From Helicobacteraceae bacterium (lineage in GTDB: Bacteria; Campylobacterota; Campylobacteria; Campylobacterales; Sulfurimonadaceae): a stretch of 13,894 nucleotides of DNA. The notes below the pieces were generated by a model that was given only the letters and a program-made list of their open reading frames with translations, searched no databases and had not been told where the DNA came from. The stretch is from NCBI GenBank assembly GCA_027084065.1, contig JALWLR010000185.1, positions 1-13,894 on the forward strand, read 5' to 3'. Below are positions 1 to 6,701 of the stretch, piece after piece (position 1 is the first letter of the stretch; each line of letters starts with the position of its first letter). A program made the position numbers and the translations under genes.

Positions 1-2
1 AT

Positions 3-962
3 AATCCTCTATGGGACAAACGCACCCGCATCAACGAGGCCAAAAAGCGACTGCAAGAGTACAAAGAGCAGGTGGTCCAGGGGAAACGACCCAACGAAAA
101 GATCACCATAGAGCGGCTCTTCGATCTGTATATCAAAAACCAGCCAGATACCGCCTGGAATAGGAAAAAGGCCGACTACTTCAGGCAGTACGTCCAACCG
201 CATTTAGGCCATATCCGTGTCGCTCAACTCAAACCATTCGAGATAGAGAGCCTACTCAAAAAGATGGAAAAGGAAGGCTACAAGCCAAGGACCAGGAAGC
301 TGGTCTTAGAAGTGCTCAAACCCCTCTACAAATTCGCTCAAATAAACGCTATCGTCTCGGAAGATCCCACCAAATTCATAAACGTCAAAATCCCACCACA
401 AAAGAAGATCGTCATAGACGCTGCCAATAAGCTGAGGATCATCTACGAAGCCATTACGACGCTCTATAAAGACGATCCCTACTATCAGGCGCTCTTTCTA
501 TTCGGCTTTACAGGCAGGCGAAAAGATGAGGTGCTGAGCCTTCGCTGGGAACATATCGACCTGGTAAACGGCTACTATTGGTTGGCCAACACCAAGCCAA
601 ACCAGCAGCAGCGTTACCCGCTACCCAACAGGGTGCGCGAGTTGCTTTTGGACATCCCTATGGGAGAGAAGACCGGCCTGGTGTTCAAATCTCCCGTTAC
701 AGGCAAAAAGCTGGTCAACATAAGCAGACAGATCAAGAGGCTCAAAAAGTACACGGGCATCGAAGAGTTTACATTCCACTATATGCGCAACGTCCTGGTC
801 TCAGCTATGGCCGAAAACGGCCTCGATACGCCGTATCTAAGCGGGATACTCGGCCATACGGATATCAATACCATCAATAAGTATCTCACTAACAACACGT
901 TCAAGTCAGCCGAAGAGGCCTATAGCGTTTTAGACAGGATCGTAGGACAGGCGTTTAGTTAA
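3..962 (+). CDS. int: Tyrosine recombinase / integrase, 5' end cut by window edge
   Basis: Phage-type tyrosine integrase that would insert and excise the element at its attachment site. The frame is open to the window edge, so a GTG at 72 is not needed as a start; the first 20 or so visible residues are basic and helical, like the end of an arm-binding domain. A core-binding domain follows (about codons 35-130), then the catalytic domain. All key residues are visible: Arg I in TGRRKDE (codon at 519), a lysine in the NTKPNQQQRYPLP hairpin, HYMR at 777-788, LGHTD, and the nucleophile Tyr in INKYL (codon at 882). The stop overlaps the start of the next gene by one base (TAATG), so the two are probably translated together. 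G+C is about half, clearly higher than in the next gene. The family call is firm; the target site cannot be read from the protein. Confidence 0.95.
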   Translation, partial: NPLWDKRTRINEAKKRLQEYKEQVVQGKRPNEKITIERLFDLYIKNQPDTAWNRKKADYFRQYVQPHLGHIRVAQLKPFEIESLLKKMEKEGYKPRTRKLVLEVLKPLYKFAQINAIVSEDPTKFINVKIPPQKKIVIDAANKLRIIYEAITTLYKDDPYYQALFLFGFTGRRKDEVLSLRWEHIDLVNGYYWLANTKPNQQQRYPLPNRVRELLLDIPMGEKTGLVFKSPVTGKKLVNISRQIKRLKKYTGIEEFTFHYMRNVLVSAMAENGLDTPYLSGILGHTDINTINKYLTNNTFKSAEEAYSVLDRIVGQAFS

Positions 963-2221
963 TGAAACAAAATCCCGATATATTGAAAAAGCTTATTATT
1001 CAAAAGCCATATTGGTCAAAAAAACTGGATAGCGAGTTTCCTGATACTTATTTATTTGAAGAGCCTGACTATTCTAATTCGGATACCGGCCATGCATTTA
1101 TAAAATCAATAAAATTATCATCCATTTTATTCAACCGTACAACTAAAAACAAACAAAATTTCAACCCTTTTTTTGAATACGATGATCTATATGAAGCATT
1201 AAATGCCCATGACTTTATAATTTATTTTTCTCTCAAAAACAAAATTCATCCCGCAGAAATTATTCAATATACTATTTTTTGGCACCTCCATATTTTAGGA
1301 ATGCTCTACAAGGCTTTTAGCAAACAAGATGATTTATTCCAAAAGATTCCATTTTTTGCCATACGAAAAATCAAAAAGTTTGAAAAACTTCAAAACATCC
1401 AACTCAATCATCTTGATTATCAAAAAGATATCATTGAGCAGCTGCAATCGTTTGACCTACGAAAATTTGAAGATGAAAAATATTTCCAAAAGGCATATGA
1501 GAAAGCGTTTGAAACAGCAAGCGAAAATTTTGCTTTAATTGAAAAAACTCATAATGAGCTCACAATAAATCCACTTAACTATAATCAACAAGCAATTGTC
1601 AAAATTTTTGATTATACTATGCGACAGGTCAGAGACGAAATTCAATCAAAAAAAGTAGAAATTGGACAAATATCAGTTGACAAATTTGACACTTTTAAAA
1701 AAAGTAGTTTCAAGCACATACTTGATGATCTCGAGCAATACAACACACTCGTCAAATCCAAATTGCAAAATAAGAGGGTTTTTAATTATGCTCTAAAACA
1801 TCAAGAGCATTTCATTCACAATCTATTAGAAGATCGCATCGGCTTTTTAGTAGATCATAAACAAAGAGAAGTGACCCCTATATTCGAAGCAACTTACAAA
1901 GCCACGCTTATAGGATTTTACGAAAAAGGTTTGCTCCTCAATGCAAAGAAAAGCCAGGTTATAATAGAACTTCACGAAATTAAAACAGCACTCAATAAAA
2001 TCAAAGGCCAAGATCACCTTATCAAACAGGTAGATGAACTCATAGAATTTTTCAAACAGGATAAGCGTTATGAAAAATACATTCCTTTTAAAGCATTACG
2101 CAAATATACAGGGATGACCAAAGCTCAAGTTAAAAGCCTTATAAAAGCAGTCTTCATCGATAAAAGCTACGTAAAAACTTATGACTCCATTGAAGAGAAC
2201 ATAAAAATCATCACTCTTTGA
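962..2221 (+). CDS. Unknown protein coupled to integrase, A+T-rich cargo gene
   Basis: A 419-residue soluble protein that I do not recognise. It has no signal peptide or clear membrane segment. The N-terminal half has aromatic-rich stretches (HDFIIYFSLKNKIHPAEIIQ, then FWHLHILGM). The middle (about residues 130-300) is charged and probably mostly helical. The last 60 residues contain a possible winged-helix segment (FKALRKYTGMTKAQVKSLIK). Translation starts inside the integrase stop (TAATG). Base use is very different: a sample line here has 20 G+C in 60 bases, against 30 in 60 in the integrase, which suggests separate acquisition. Cargo lying between int and alpA in satellites is often an anti-phage or interference gene, but nothing in this sequence proves that role. 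An element regulator is the main alternative. Confidence 0.75.
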   Translation: MKQNPDILKKLIIQKPYWSKKLDSEFPDTYLFEEPDYSNSDTGHAFIKSIKLSSILFNRTTKNKQNFNPFFEYDDLYEALNAHDFIIYFSLKNKIHPAEIIQYTIFWHLHILGMLYKAFSKQDDLFQKIPFFAIRKIKKFEKLQNIQLNHLDYQKDIIEQLQSFDLRKFEDEKYFQKAYEKAFETASENFALIEKTHNELTINPLNYNQQAIVKIFDYTMRQVRDEIQSKKVEIGQISVDKFDTFKKSSFKHILDDLEQYNTLVKSKLQNKRVFNYALKHQEHFIHNLLEDRIGFLVDHKQREVTPIFEATYKATLIGFYEKGLLLNAKKSQVIIELHEIKTALNKIKGQDHLIKQVDELIEFFKQDKRYEKYIPFKALRKYTGMTKAQVKSLIKAVFIDKSYVKTYDSIEENIKIITL

Positions 2222-2335
2222 CCCCTTATTCAGGGGATAAAACTTTCATTAAATTCATATCTTTTTACCCCCTCATAAATTTTTATTTTCCTTCATAATT
2301 ACTCCATACAATCAAATCAACCAAAAGGAGTGATT

Positions 2336-2545
2336 ATGACACTACCGCAAGCTACATCGCTGCAAGATCTCAAGGAAAAAGAGTTTCTCTCACCCGAAGA
2401 GGTGGAGCGACTCTACGGCTTCAAAAAGTCCACCCAGGCCAAATGGCGCATGCAAGGACTCATTCCTTATAGGAAGATCGGGAGATTTATCAGATACAAC
2501 CACGCTGAGCTTAAGCAGTGGATAGACAAAGGCGCTATCGCTTAG
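2336..2545 (+). CDS. AlpA / excisionase-like helix-turn-helix protein
   Basis: A 69-residue DNA-binding protein of the AlpA/HTH_17 type, small MerR-like winged helices that act as excisionases or as activators of int and replication genes in phages and satellites. The fold is visible in FLSPEEVERLYGFKKSTQAKW (first helices and turn), then LIPYRKIGRFIRYNHAELKQWI, the wing and closing helix. The start is set by AAGGAG at 2325-2330, five bases before the ATG; a GTG at 2330 overlaps that ribosome site and is unlikely. The gene stands alone, following int and its cargo and convergent with the repressor gene, which fits a role in excision or switching. The family is fairly sure; whether it activates or excises is inference. 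Confidence 0.85.
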   Translation: MTLPQATSLQDLKEKEFLSPEEVERLYGFKKSTQAKWRMQGLIPYRKIGRFIRYNHAELKQWIDKGAIA

Positions 2546-2683
2546 GCAAAGGAAACAAAAGGCAACACGTCCAAAAGCGTTGTAATTTTTGATTCTAAGC
2601 GATTTTTTGCGCTGGTGATATGTTTGGGCTAATACAGGCTAAAAAATCCAATAGAGGCGAAGTGAGAGGGGTTTATGAAGGGA

Positions 2684-2914
2684 TTATTCTTTATCGGAGG
2701 CAGTAGACTCGTCAGAGCAGATCACGTCTTTGACGTTATCGAGGGTTTTGGCTTTGATGTAGTTATTGAGCCAAGTTTCGACCCATTGAGGGACTTTATT
2801 CTCTCGCTTCCAATTGCCGCTAATAGAATTAGGATTGAGCCCGCATATTTTAGCAAACTCTTTAATGGTGAGGCCACTTTTTTTCAAGGTCTCTTTGAAG
2901 GTTTGAAAATCCAT
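2684..2914 (-). CDS. Small XRE/Cro-like repressor
   Basis: A 76-residue protein that is almost wholly one helix-turn-helix domain: FKETLKKSGLTIKEFAKIC, then GLNPNSISGNWKRENKVPQW as the recognition helix region, and a short acidic tail. This is the pattern of short phage-type repressors. An AAAGGG ribosome site precedes the ATG. It is transcribed away from the replication operon, and the 160 bp between them hold two divergent promoters and repeated sequence, the usual setting for a lysogeny-style switch. By inference it represses the operon starting at 3075 and probably itself. An open frame on the opposite strand (2675-3022) has no ribosome site and no recognisable content. Confidence 0.8.
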   Translation of the reverse strand: MDFQTFKETLKKSGLTIKEFAKICGLNPNSISGNWKRENKVPQWVETWLNNYIKAKTLDNVKDVICSDESTASDKE

Positions 2915-2943
2915 CTCAACCCTTTATTCTCATATTTTATGAA

Positions 2944-2973
2944 AGTATACCAAATAAAATTCATATTTCTAAA
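2944..2973 (-). promoter_or_regulatory. Promoter of the repressor gene
   Basis: Read on the minus strand, a TATACT -10 box (2944-2949) lies 18 bp from a TTTAGA -35-like box (2968-2973). It would start transcription about 20-25 bases before the repressor ATG. The -10 is good and the -35 weak, as is common in this phylum. Confidence 0.55.
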
Positions 2974-2983
2974 GTTTTTCATA

Positions 2984-3012
2984 TTGACTTTATTGATAAT
3001 TTATAAGATAAT
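2984..3012 (+). promoter_or_regulatory. Promoter of the replication operon
   Basis: TTGACT (2984-2989), a 17-bp spacer and GATAAT (3007-3012) form a near-consensus sigma-70 promoter. It faces the coiled-coil gene at 3075 and the tightly packed genes behind it; no other good promoter is seen before 6377, so all five genes probably depend on it. Confidence 0.65.
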
Positions 3013-3038
3013 CTCTTTGTAATCTCATTTTTTATGAG
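3009..3038. promoter_or_regulatory. Candidate repressor operator
   Basis: TAATCTC occurs twice, at 3009-3015 and 3020-3026, exactly 11 bp apart, and the second copy runs into a small dyad, CTCAT-TTTTT-ATGAG (3024-3038). The first copy overlaps the -10 box and the rest covers the expected transcription start, so a protein bound here would block the promoter. That the XRE-like protein is the binder is inferred from its divergent position. Confidence 0.4.
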
Positions 3039-3074
3039 TTTACATTGAAATAAATATCAACAAAAGGAGTCCCA

Positions 3075-3518
3075 ATGAAAAAGTCAGAAGCACTGGCCAG
3101 AATCGTAGAGCTGCAAGAGGAGAATATCCTCTTAAAGGATGAGGTGAGCACCTTGACAGAAGAGTGCCAGATCAAGCAGGAACTCATAGACGAGCTGCTG
3201 GAAAAGCTATCGGACTATGACCAGATGCAAAAAGAGATCGAGGAGCTCGAGGCCAAGCTGGAGATGGTGTCGGATGAGGTGCGGCTCATGGAGGCCAAAA
3301 GCGAGGTCAATTATTTTAGGCATAAGTACCACTGGGCTGCTGAGAACCTGCTGGACGAGTTTTACGAGGTGCACAAGGCCATAAAGAAGCTCGATGAGAT
3401 TTGCGTCGATACGAGAGAGAAATTTGCGGCGCTCAATCACAAGGTGCATGATAGATACTTTCGCTTAACGGAGACAGAACAGAAAGAAGCTAATCAATCA
3501 CAAGGAGGTACAAAATGA
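3075..3518 (+). CDS. Coiled-coil protein of unknown function, first gene of replication operon
   Basis: A 147-residue hydrophilic protein. Residues 1-80 are a nearly unbroken coiled coil, with Leu/Ile at heptad spacing through repeated EL/EE/LK segments. The second half is helical with aromatic residues (YFRHKYHWAAENLLDEFYEV) and ends in a charged tail. A strong AAAGGAG precedes the ATG. It is the first gene after the operon promoter and overlaps the next gene by four bases (ATGA), so it should be made in step with the replication proteins. It could be a scaffold or regulatory partner of the primase-helicase, or an unrelated accessory protein; nothing in the sequence decides this. Confidence 0.75.
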   Translation: MKKSEALARIVELQEENILLKDEVSTLTEECQIKQELIDELLEKLSDYDQMQKEIEELEAKLEMVSDEVRLMEAKSEVNYFRHKYHWAAENLLDEFYEVHKAIKKLDEICVDTREKFAALNHKVHDRYFRLTETEQKEANQSQGGTK

Positions 3519-3754
3519 GAACTAACAACCTACAGGAACTCATCGAAACAAGAGCACAGATCGAGTTTGTGGCGCAAGTATTAAAGCTCATGGCTCAGCA
3601 AGTGCAAAATGGTGAAAACATAGAGCTTTTATCATTCATGCTCTTGCAAATGTACGAAACGCTGGAAAAAGCCACTACCAAGATTTTTGAAATCGAGAGC
3701 GATGAGACGGAAGATGACCTTACGGAGGCAAGCGATGGATCTCAAACAGCTTAG
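3515..3754 (+). CDS. Small acidic-tailed helical protein, unknown
   Basis: A 79-residue protein with an all-helical core (IETRAQIEFVAQVLKLMAQQ, then LLSFMLLQMYETLEKA) and a strongly acidic C-terminal tail (ESDETEDDLTEASD). An AAGGAGG site lies eight bases before the ATG. It overlaps the gene before by four bases and the primase-domain gene after by 20. The tail could be a protein-interaction or DNA-mimic segment, but I do not recognise the family. The tight packing argues that it is a real gene. Confidence 0.7.
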   Translation: MRTNNLQELIETRAQIEFVAQVLKLMAQQVQNGENIELLSFMLLQMYETLEKATTKIFEIESDETEDDLTEASDGSQTA

Positions 3755-4028
3755 AGCACAGATAAAAGAGAGCCTCGACAGGGATAAGGTGAGAGCAATG
3801 CTGGAAGTATTGGGGTATAGGGTCAATCGCAACTACATGTTTCGCCTACGACCAGACGACGACAGGACGCCATCGGCCTCTATCAGGAGGGATGGCTACA
3901 TCAAGGACTTTGGCAGCGGCTGGGGTGGCGATATCGTGGCGCTTATTCACGAATACCATAACGTACCGCTCAAAGAGGCCACCAGCTGGGTGGCTCAGTG
4001 CCTTGGCATAAGGATCGACTATGAGTAA
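3735..4028 (+). CDS. Cysteine-less DnaG-type zinc-ribbon (CHC2-like) domain protein
   Basis: A 97-residue protein that aligns by eye with the N-terminal zinc-binding domain of DnaG-type primases, which grips template DNA. The DnaG order CPFH..KTPSF...FxCFGCGxxGD...F is matched by LRPDDDRTPSASI, GYIKDFGSGWGGDIVALI and a closing PLKEATSWVAQCLGI (DnaG: F.EAV..LA..LGI). All the zinc ligands are missing: the CxxH and CxxC positions carry Arg/Asp and Asp/Ser/Trp. The fold may persist without metal. The ATG at 3735 has GGAGG seven to eleven bases upstream; an earlier ATG at 3687 in this frame would bury the start deep in the previous gene and is unlikely. It overlaps the TOPRIM gene by eight bases, so the two probably form a split primase. 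Confidence 0.8.
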   Translation: MDLKQLRAQIKESLDRDKVRAMLEVLGYRVNRNYMFRLRPDDDRTPSASIRRDGYIKDFGSGWGGDIVALIHEYHNVPLKEATSWVAQCLGIRIDYE

Positions 4029-4878
4029 CCATCTCCCGCCGCCGGTGGATCTCACCCAGCCGCTGCCAGCCAGACCAGAACCAGACCGACATTATACCAG
4101 CAAAGAGGATAAGCCAAAATATAACCTCGATGCTATGCACGAGAGCTTTAAAGCAGCCAAAGAGGAGCTTGATAATATCGCCTGCACCAAGCCGGTATCG
4201 GAGTGGCCAGCTGGGTTTATCAATCCGACTACCCTGCTCTATGAGCTAATAGACAGGGATATTTGGAGACCTAACGGCGGCCAAGTAATACGCAAATCCA
4301 TAGGCTATAGCCAAAAGTACAAAAGCCTTACGGTATCGCTCTTTGACGGGGATGCAGTAGCGGCCATCTGCATCCGTAACGCCACCGATAGGGATGGTAA
4401 TCCCGTTAAGTGGAAGACTTACGGCAGCAAGCGATACATACCTCATCGGATATTCGATATCGAAGATCCCACCATTTTCGTAGGGTACGGCATAGGGGAG
4501 TTTTTGCTCTTCGAGCTATTGGAGCTCAACTATATGGTGCTGCAAAGCGACAGCATTGCGCATACGCTCTTTAACAACCCCTACGCACCTCTTTTAGAGG
4601 ATAGATACATCTTTGCACTGCTGGATAACGATACCAGCTGCAAGGCCACCGTAGAGCAGCTGGAAAGGCATTATAGAAGCTGCAAGGTCTATGGGATAGA
4701 TTTTGAGCATATTTTGGATAAAGAGCTGCCTAAGGGGTATGACTTTAGGGACTTTTGCAACGAGATAGCCAAAGAGGTGCGAGGCAGGGATTATTTGGCC
4801 GACCCCCAGCTGGTAAAACGCACCATCATGGAATATTTAGCCAATGAAATCAAACTACTATTAGGAGGGAATAAATGA
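4021..4878 (+). CDS. TOPRIM-domain primase subunit
   Basis: A 285-residue protein whose C-terminal half carries a TOPRIM-like fold, the catalytic core of bacterial primases. Visible motifs are GYGIGEFLLFELL (the conserved Glu), YIFALLDNDTSCKATVEQL (the DxD-type metal site, here DND) and PKGYDFRDF, matching the G.D.ND. motif of plasmid and phage primases. The first 60 residues are proline-rich and charged, probably a linker to partners. Residues 60-150 look like the N-terminal part of such primases (WKTYGSKRYIPHRIF). It overlaps the zinc-ribbon-like gene by eight bases and the helicase by four (ATGA). By inference it makes primers for the element with the upstream domain acting in trans. The spacing of metal ligands is loose, so weak or lost activity is possible. 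Confidence 0.75.
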   Translation: MSNHLPPPVDLTQPLPARPEPDRHYTSKEDKPKYNLDAMHESFKAAKEELDNIACTKPVSEWPAGFINPTTLLYELIDRDIWRPNGGQVIRKSIGYSQKYKSLTVSLFDGDAVAAICIRNATDRDGNPVKWKTYGSKRYIPHRIFDIEDPTIFVGYGIGEFLLFELLELNYMVLQSDSIAHTLFNNPYAPLLEDRYIFALLDNDTSCKATVEQLERHYRSCKVYGIDFEHILDKELPKGYDFRDFCNEIAKEVRGRDYLADPQLVKRTIMEYLANEIKLLLGGNK

Positions 4879-6377
4879 GCGAATTATTGAAAAAAGTAAT
4901 CGAAGAAGCCGTAGGAATGGAGACGCCTACGGCTACAGACGCGCGTGAGAGCATAAAGAACACATCTAATGAAAGTATAGCACAAAAGAACCAAAACCAG
5001 ATTAAAAAAGAACTCATAGAAACTCTCCTAAACGATATAGAAAAAGTGGATCTCAATGAGCTTTGCAAAAAATATGGTTGGGTGCCAGAATACGATAGAG
5101 ACGGTAACGAAAAAAAGCCGCTGCAAAAGCACATCAAAGTGGCAATCATTAAGCACCTCATCGATATCTCGAAGCAAAAAGATTGGAAGCTTGCAAAAGA
5201 TGGCGATTATATCTACATCTACAATGGAGCGTATTGGATACCTTTTGTAAAAGACGACATCATTTATCTTTTAGAGCGATTTGCCATAAAAGCTGGGGTA
5301 TCCATGATAGAAGCAGCCGAAGAGCAGTTTTTGGAAAAGCTCTACAGACAGCTGCAAAAAGAGAGCTATTTTAACAGCAAAAATCACACCAATAAAAACC
5401 TCATTAACCTACAAAATGGAACGTTTGATATTGCCTCTTTGCAGCTAAAACGCTTTGATTATAGAGACTTTTTGACTTATCAACTCCCTTATCCTTATAA
5501 GGAAGGCGCTACCAATCCATTGTGGCACAAATTTTTGGATGAAGTTTTACCAGACAAAGAGACCCAAAGAACACTCCAGGAAGTATTAGGCAGCATTTTT
5601 ATCAAAGATATCAAGCTGGAATACATATTTTTCCTCTATGGAAGCGGACAGAACGGCAAAAGCGTAGTCATGGAAGTTGTCAGCACGCTATTAGGCAAAG
5701 AGAATATCAGCAACTTTTCGTTAGAGCAGCTCATGGAAGAGCATAATAGAGCCATGATAAAAGATAAGCTGCTCAATTTTGGCAGTGAGACCAATATGAA
5801 AAAGATAGATGTGGATACATTCAAAGCTTTGGCCAGCAACGAACCAGTCCAAGCCAGACTCAAATATGGCAACTCTTTTATGATGGAAAACTATGCCAAA
5901 CTCATATTTAACGTAAATAAATTCCAATTTAGCGATATTGAATATACCAAAGGCTTTTTTAGACGATTTTTGATAATCCCTTTTGATGTGACGATACCAG
6001 ATGAAAAAGTGGATAGACGCTTGCACCACAAAATAATCGCCGCTGGCATGGAAGGGATTTTGAATTGGATCATCCAGGGAGCCAAGAGAGTGATTGAAAA
6101 CGAAGATATCTATATCTCCAATAAGTGCGAAATTGCCAAAGAGCAATTTTTGAAAGAGATAGACAACGTAAGGCTCTTTTTGGATGATAATAGCTACCAA
6201 CCAAGTAAATACAACCGTATAAAAGCTGCTGCACTCTATGGTGAATATAGGAACTACTGCATGCAAAATAATTTTAGAAGCGTAAGCAGCAAAACATTCA
6301 AAGAGAGACTGCAGTCATTCGGTATCATGTGGAAAAAAGGAAGAGATACGAGCTATTATCTCGTTGAAAAAATATAA
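4875..6377 (+). CDS. SF3 replicative helicase, D5/P4-alpha type
   Basis: A 500-residue superfamily 3 helicase like the C-terminal half of phage P4 alpha or poxvirus D5. Regions in order: a charged N-terminus with helices (1-80); a D5_N-type region with DYIYIYNGAYW and INLQNGTFDI (about 110-190); LPYPYKEGATNPLWHKFLDE; Walker A GSGQNGKS (about 254-261); Walker B region LLNFGSETN; sensor region LIFNVNKFQF followed by FFRRFLIIPFD; and a C-terminal winged-helix-like segment (about 430-500, YNRIKAAALYGEYRNYC). In P4 alpha the C-terminal domain binds origin repeats, and here a repeat array starts six bases after the stop. It is the last gene of the operon, with TAGGAGGG before the start. It lacks the primase domain usually fused to P4-type proteins; that role is taken by the two genes before it. 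Confidence 0.93.
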   Translation: MSELLKKVIEEAVGMETPTATDARESIKNTSNESIAQKNQNQIKKELIETLLNDIEKVDLNELCKKYGWVPEYDRDGNEKKPLQKHIKVAIIKHLIDISKQKDWKLAKDGDYIYIYNGAYWIPFVKDDIIYLLERFAIKAGVSMIEAAEEQFLEKLYRQLQKESYFNSKNHTNKNLINLQNGTFDIASLQLKRFDYRDFLTYQLPYPYKEGATNPLWHKFLDEVLPDKETQRTLQEVLGSIFIKDIKLEYIFFLYGSGQNGKSVVMEVVSTLLGKENISNFSLEQLMEEHNRAMIKDKLLNFGSETNMKKIDVDTFKALASNEPVQARLKYGNSFMMENYAKLIFNVNKFQFSDIEYTKGFFRRFLIIPFDVTIPDEKVDRRLHHKIIAAGMEGILNWIIQGAKRVIENEDIYISNKCEIAKEQFLKEIDNVRLFLDDNSYQPSKYNRIKAAALYGEYRNYCMQNNFRSVSSKTFKERLQSFGIMWKKGRDTSYYLVEKI

Positions 6378-6382
6378 AATGA

Positions 6383-6701
6383 AAAAAATGTTTTCAAAAT
6401 TGGATACACTCGATACACACACCCCATAAAATATCCCAATTTATGGGATGTTTTACCGCTTCAATTACTTTACGCTGGATACACTTTCGATACACACTCA
6501 ATACACCTAACAATACACAAAAAGAAAATCAAGCACTCTCCTATAAGGCAACATGCTCTTTGAGTGTGTATCGAGATGTGTATCGTTTGTGTATCGAAAA
6601 TGTATCGAAAACAAGATTTGCAACATTGCTAAAAGCTCCATAAAATCGGCATTCTACGCATATTTGTGTATCGTGTGTATCGAAAAATAAAAACATTTTT
6701 T
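6383..6701. repeat. Mirror-symmetric 12-site iteron array, putative replication origin
   Basis: Six copies of GATACAC (two read AATACAC) run one way on the left and six of its complement GTGTATC (one ATGTATC) run the other way on the right. Left starts: 6403, 6412, 6478, 6489, 6500, 6512. Right starts: 6566, 6578, 6589, 6600, 6666, 6675. Every left site has its mirror exactly about position 6542. Spacings are 9, 66, 11, 11, 12 and then, after a central gap of 47 bp, 12, 11, 11, 66, 9. The outermost boxes, AAAAAATGTTTT at 6383-6394 and its complement at 6690-6701, obey the same centre. DNA between the sites is not symmetric, so site positions rather than the whole sequence are conserved. Short oppositely oriented repeats just after the rep gene are the known form of SaPI origins, and P4 alpha binds short iterons. 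Origin function is inference. Confidence 0.8.
6423..6449. repeat. Two overlapping alternative hairpins inside the origin
   Basis: CCCATAAA (6423-6430) pairs with TTTATGGG (6440-6447), and ATCCCA (6433-6438) pairs with TGGGAT (6444-6449); the two stems exclude each other. They sit in the left 59-bp spacer between repeat sites 2 and 3 and have no counterpart in the right spacer. No T-run follows closely, so this is not an obvious terminator of the helicase gene. Confidence 0.45.

Noticed and set aside
962..2221. Identity of the A+T-rich gene as RteC or a known abortive-infection protein
   Set aside because: I could find no signature motif by eye that matches either; naming it would be a guess.
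2546..2683. A terminator or small RNA between alpA and the repressor gene
   Set aside because: Only weak stems are seen (for example AGCG/CGCT around a T-run and CAAC/GTTG before TAATTTTT); not enough to call.
2675..3022. A 115-codon plus-strand frame
   Set aside because: It is antisense to the XRE-like repressor and ends in promoter DNA; the minus-strand frame has the helix-turn-helix and a ribosome site.
3687..3734. An earlier ATG for the zinc-ribbon-like gene
   Set aside because: It would add 16 residues overlapping the previous gene without a ribosome site; GGAGG supports the ATG at 3735.
6443..6643. A 66-codon frame through the iteron array
   Set aside because: It lies wholly within the repeats, has no ribosome site and its composition simply translates the repeats.
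6403..6681. The repeat array as a CRISPR locus
   Set aside because: Units are 7 bp in two opposite orientations with 2-5 bp gaps inside each cluster and no spacers of CRISPR size; no cas gene is near.
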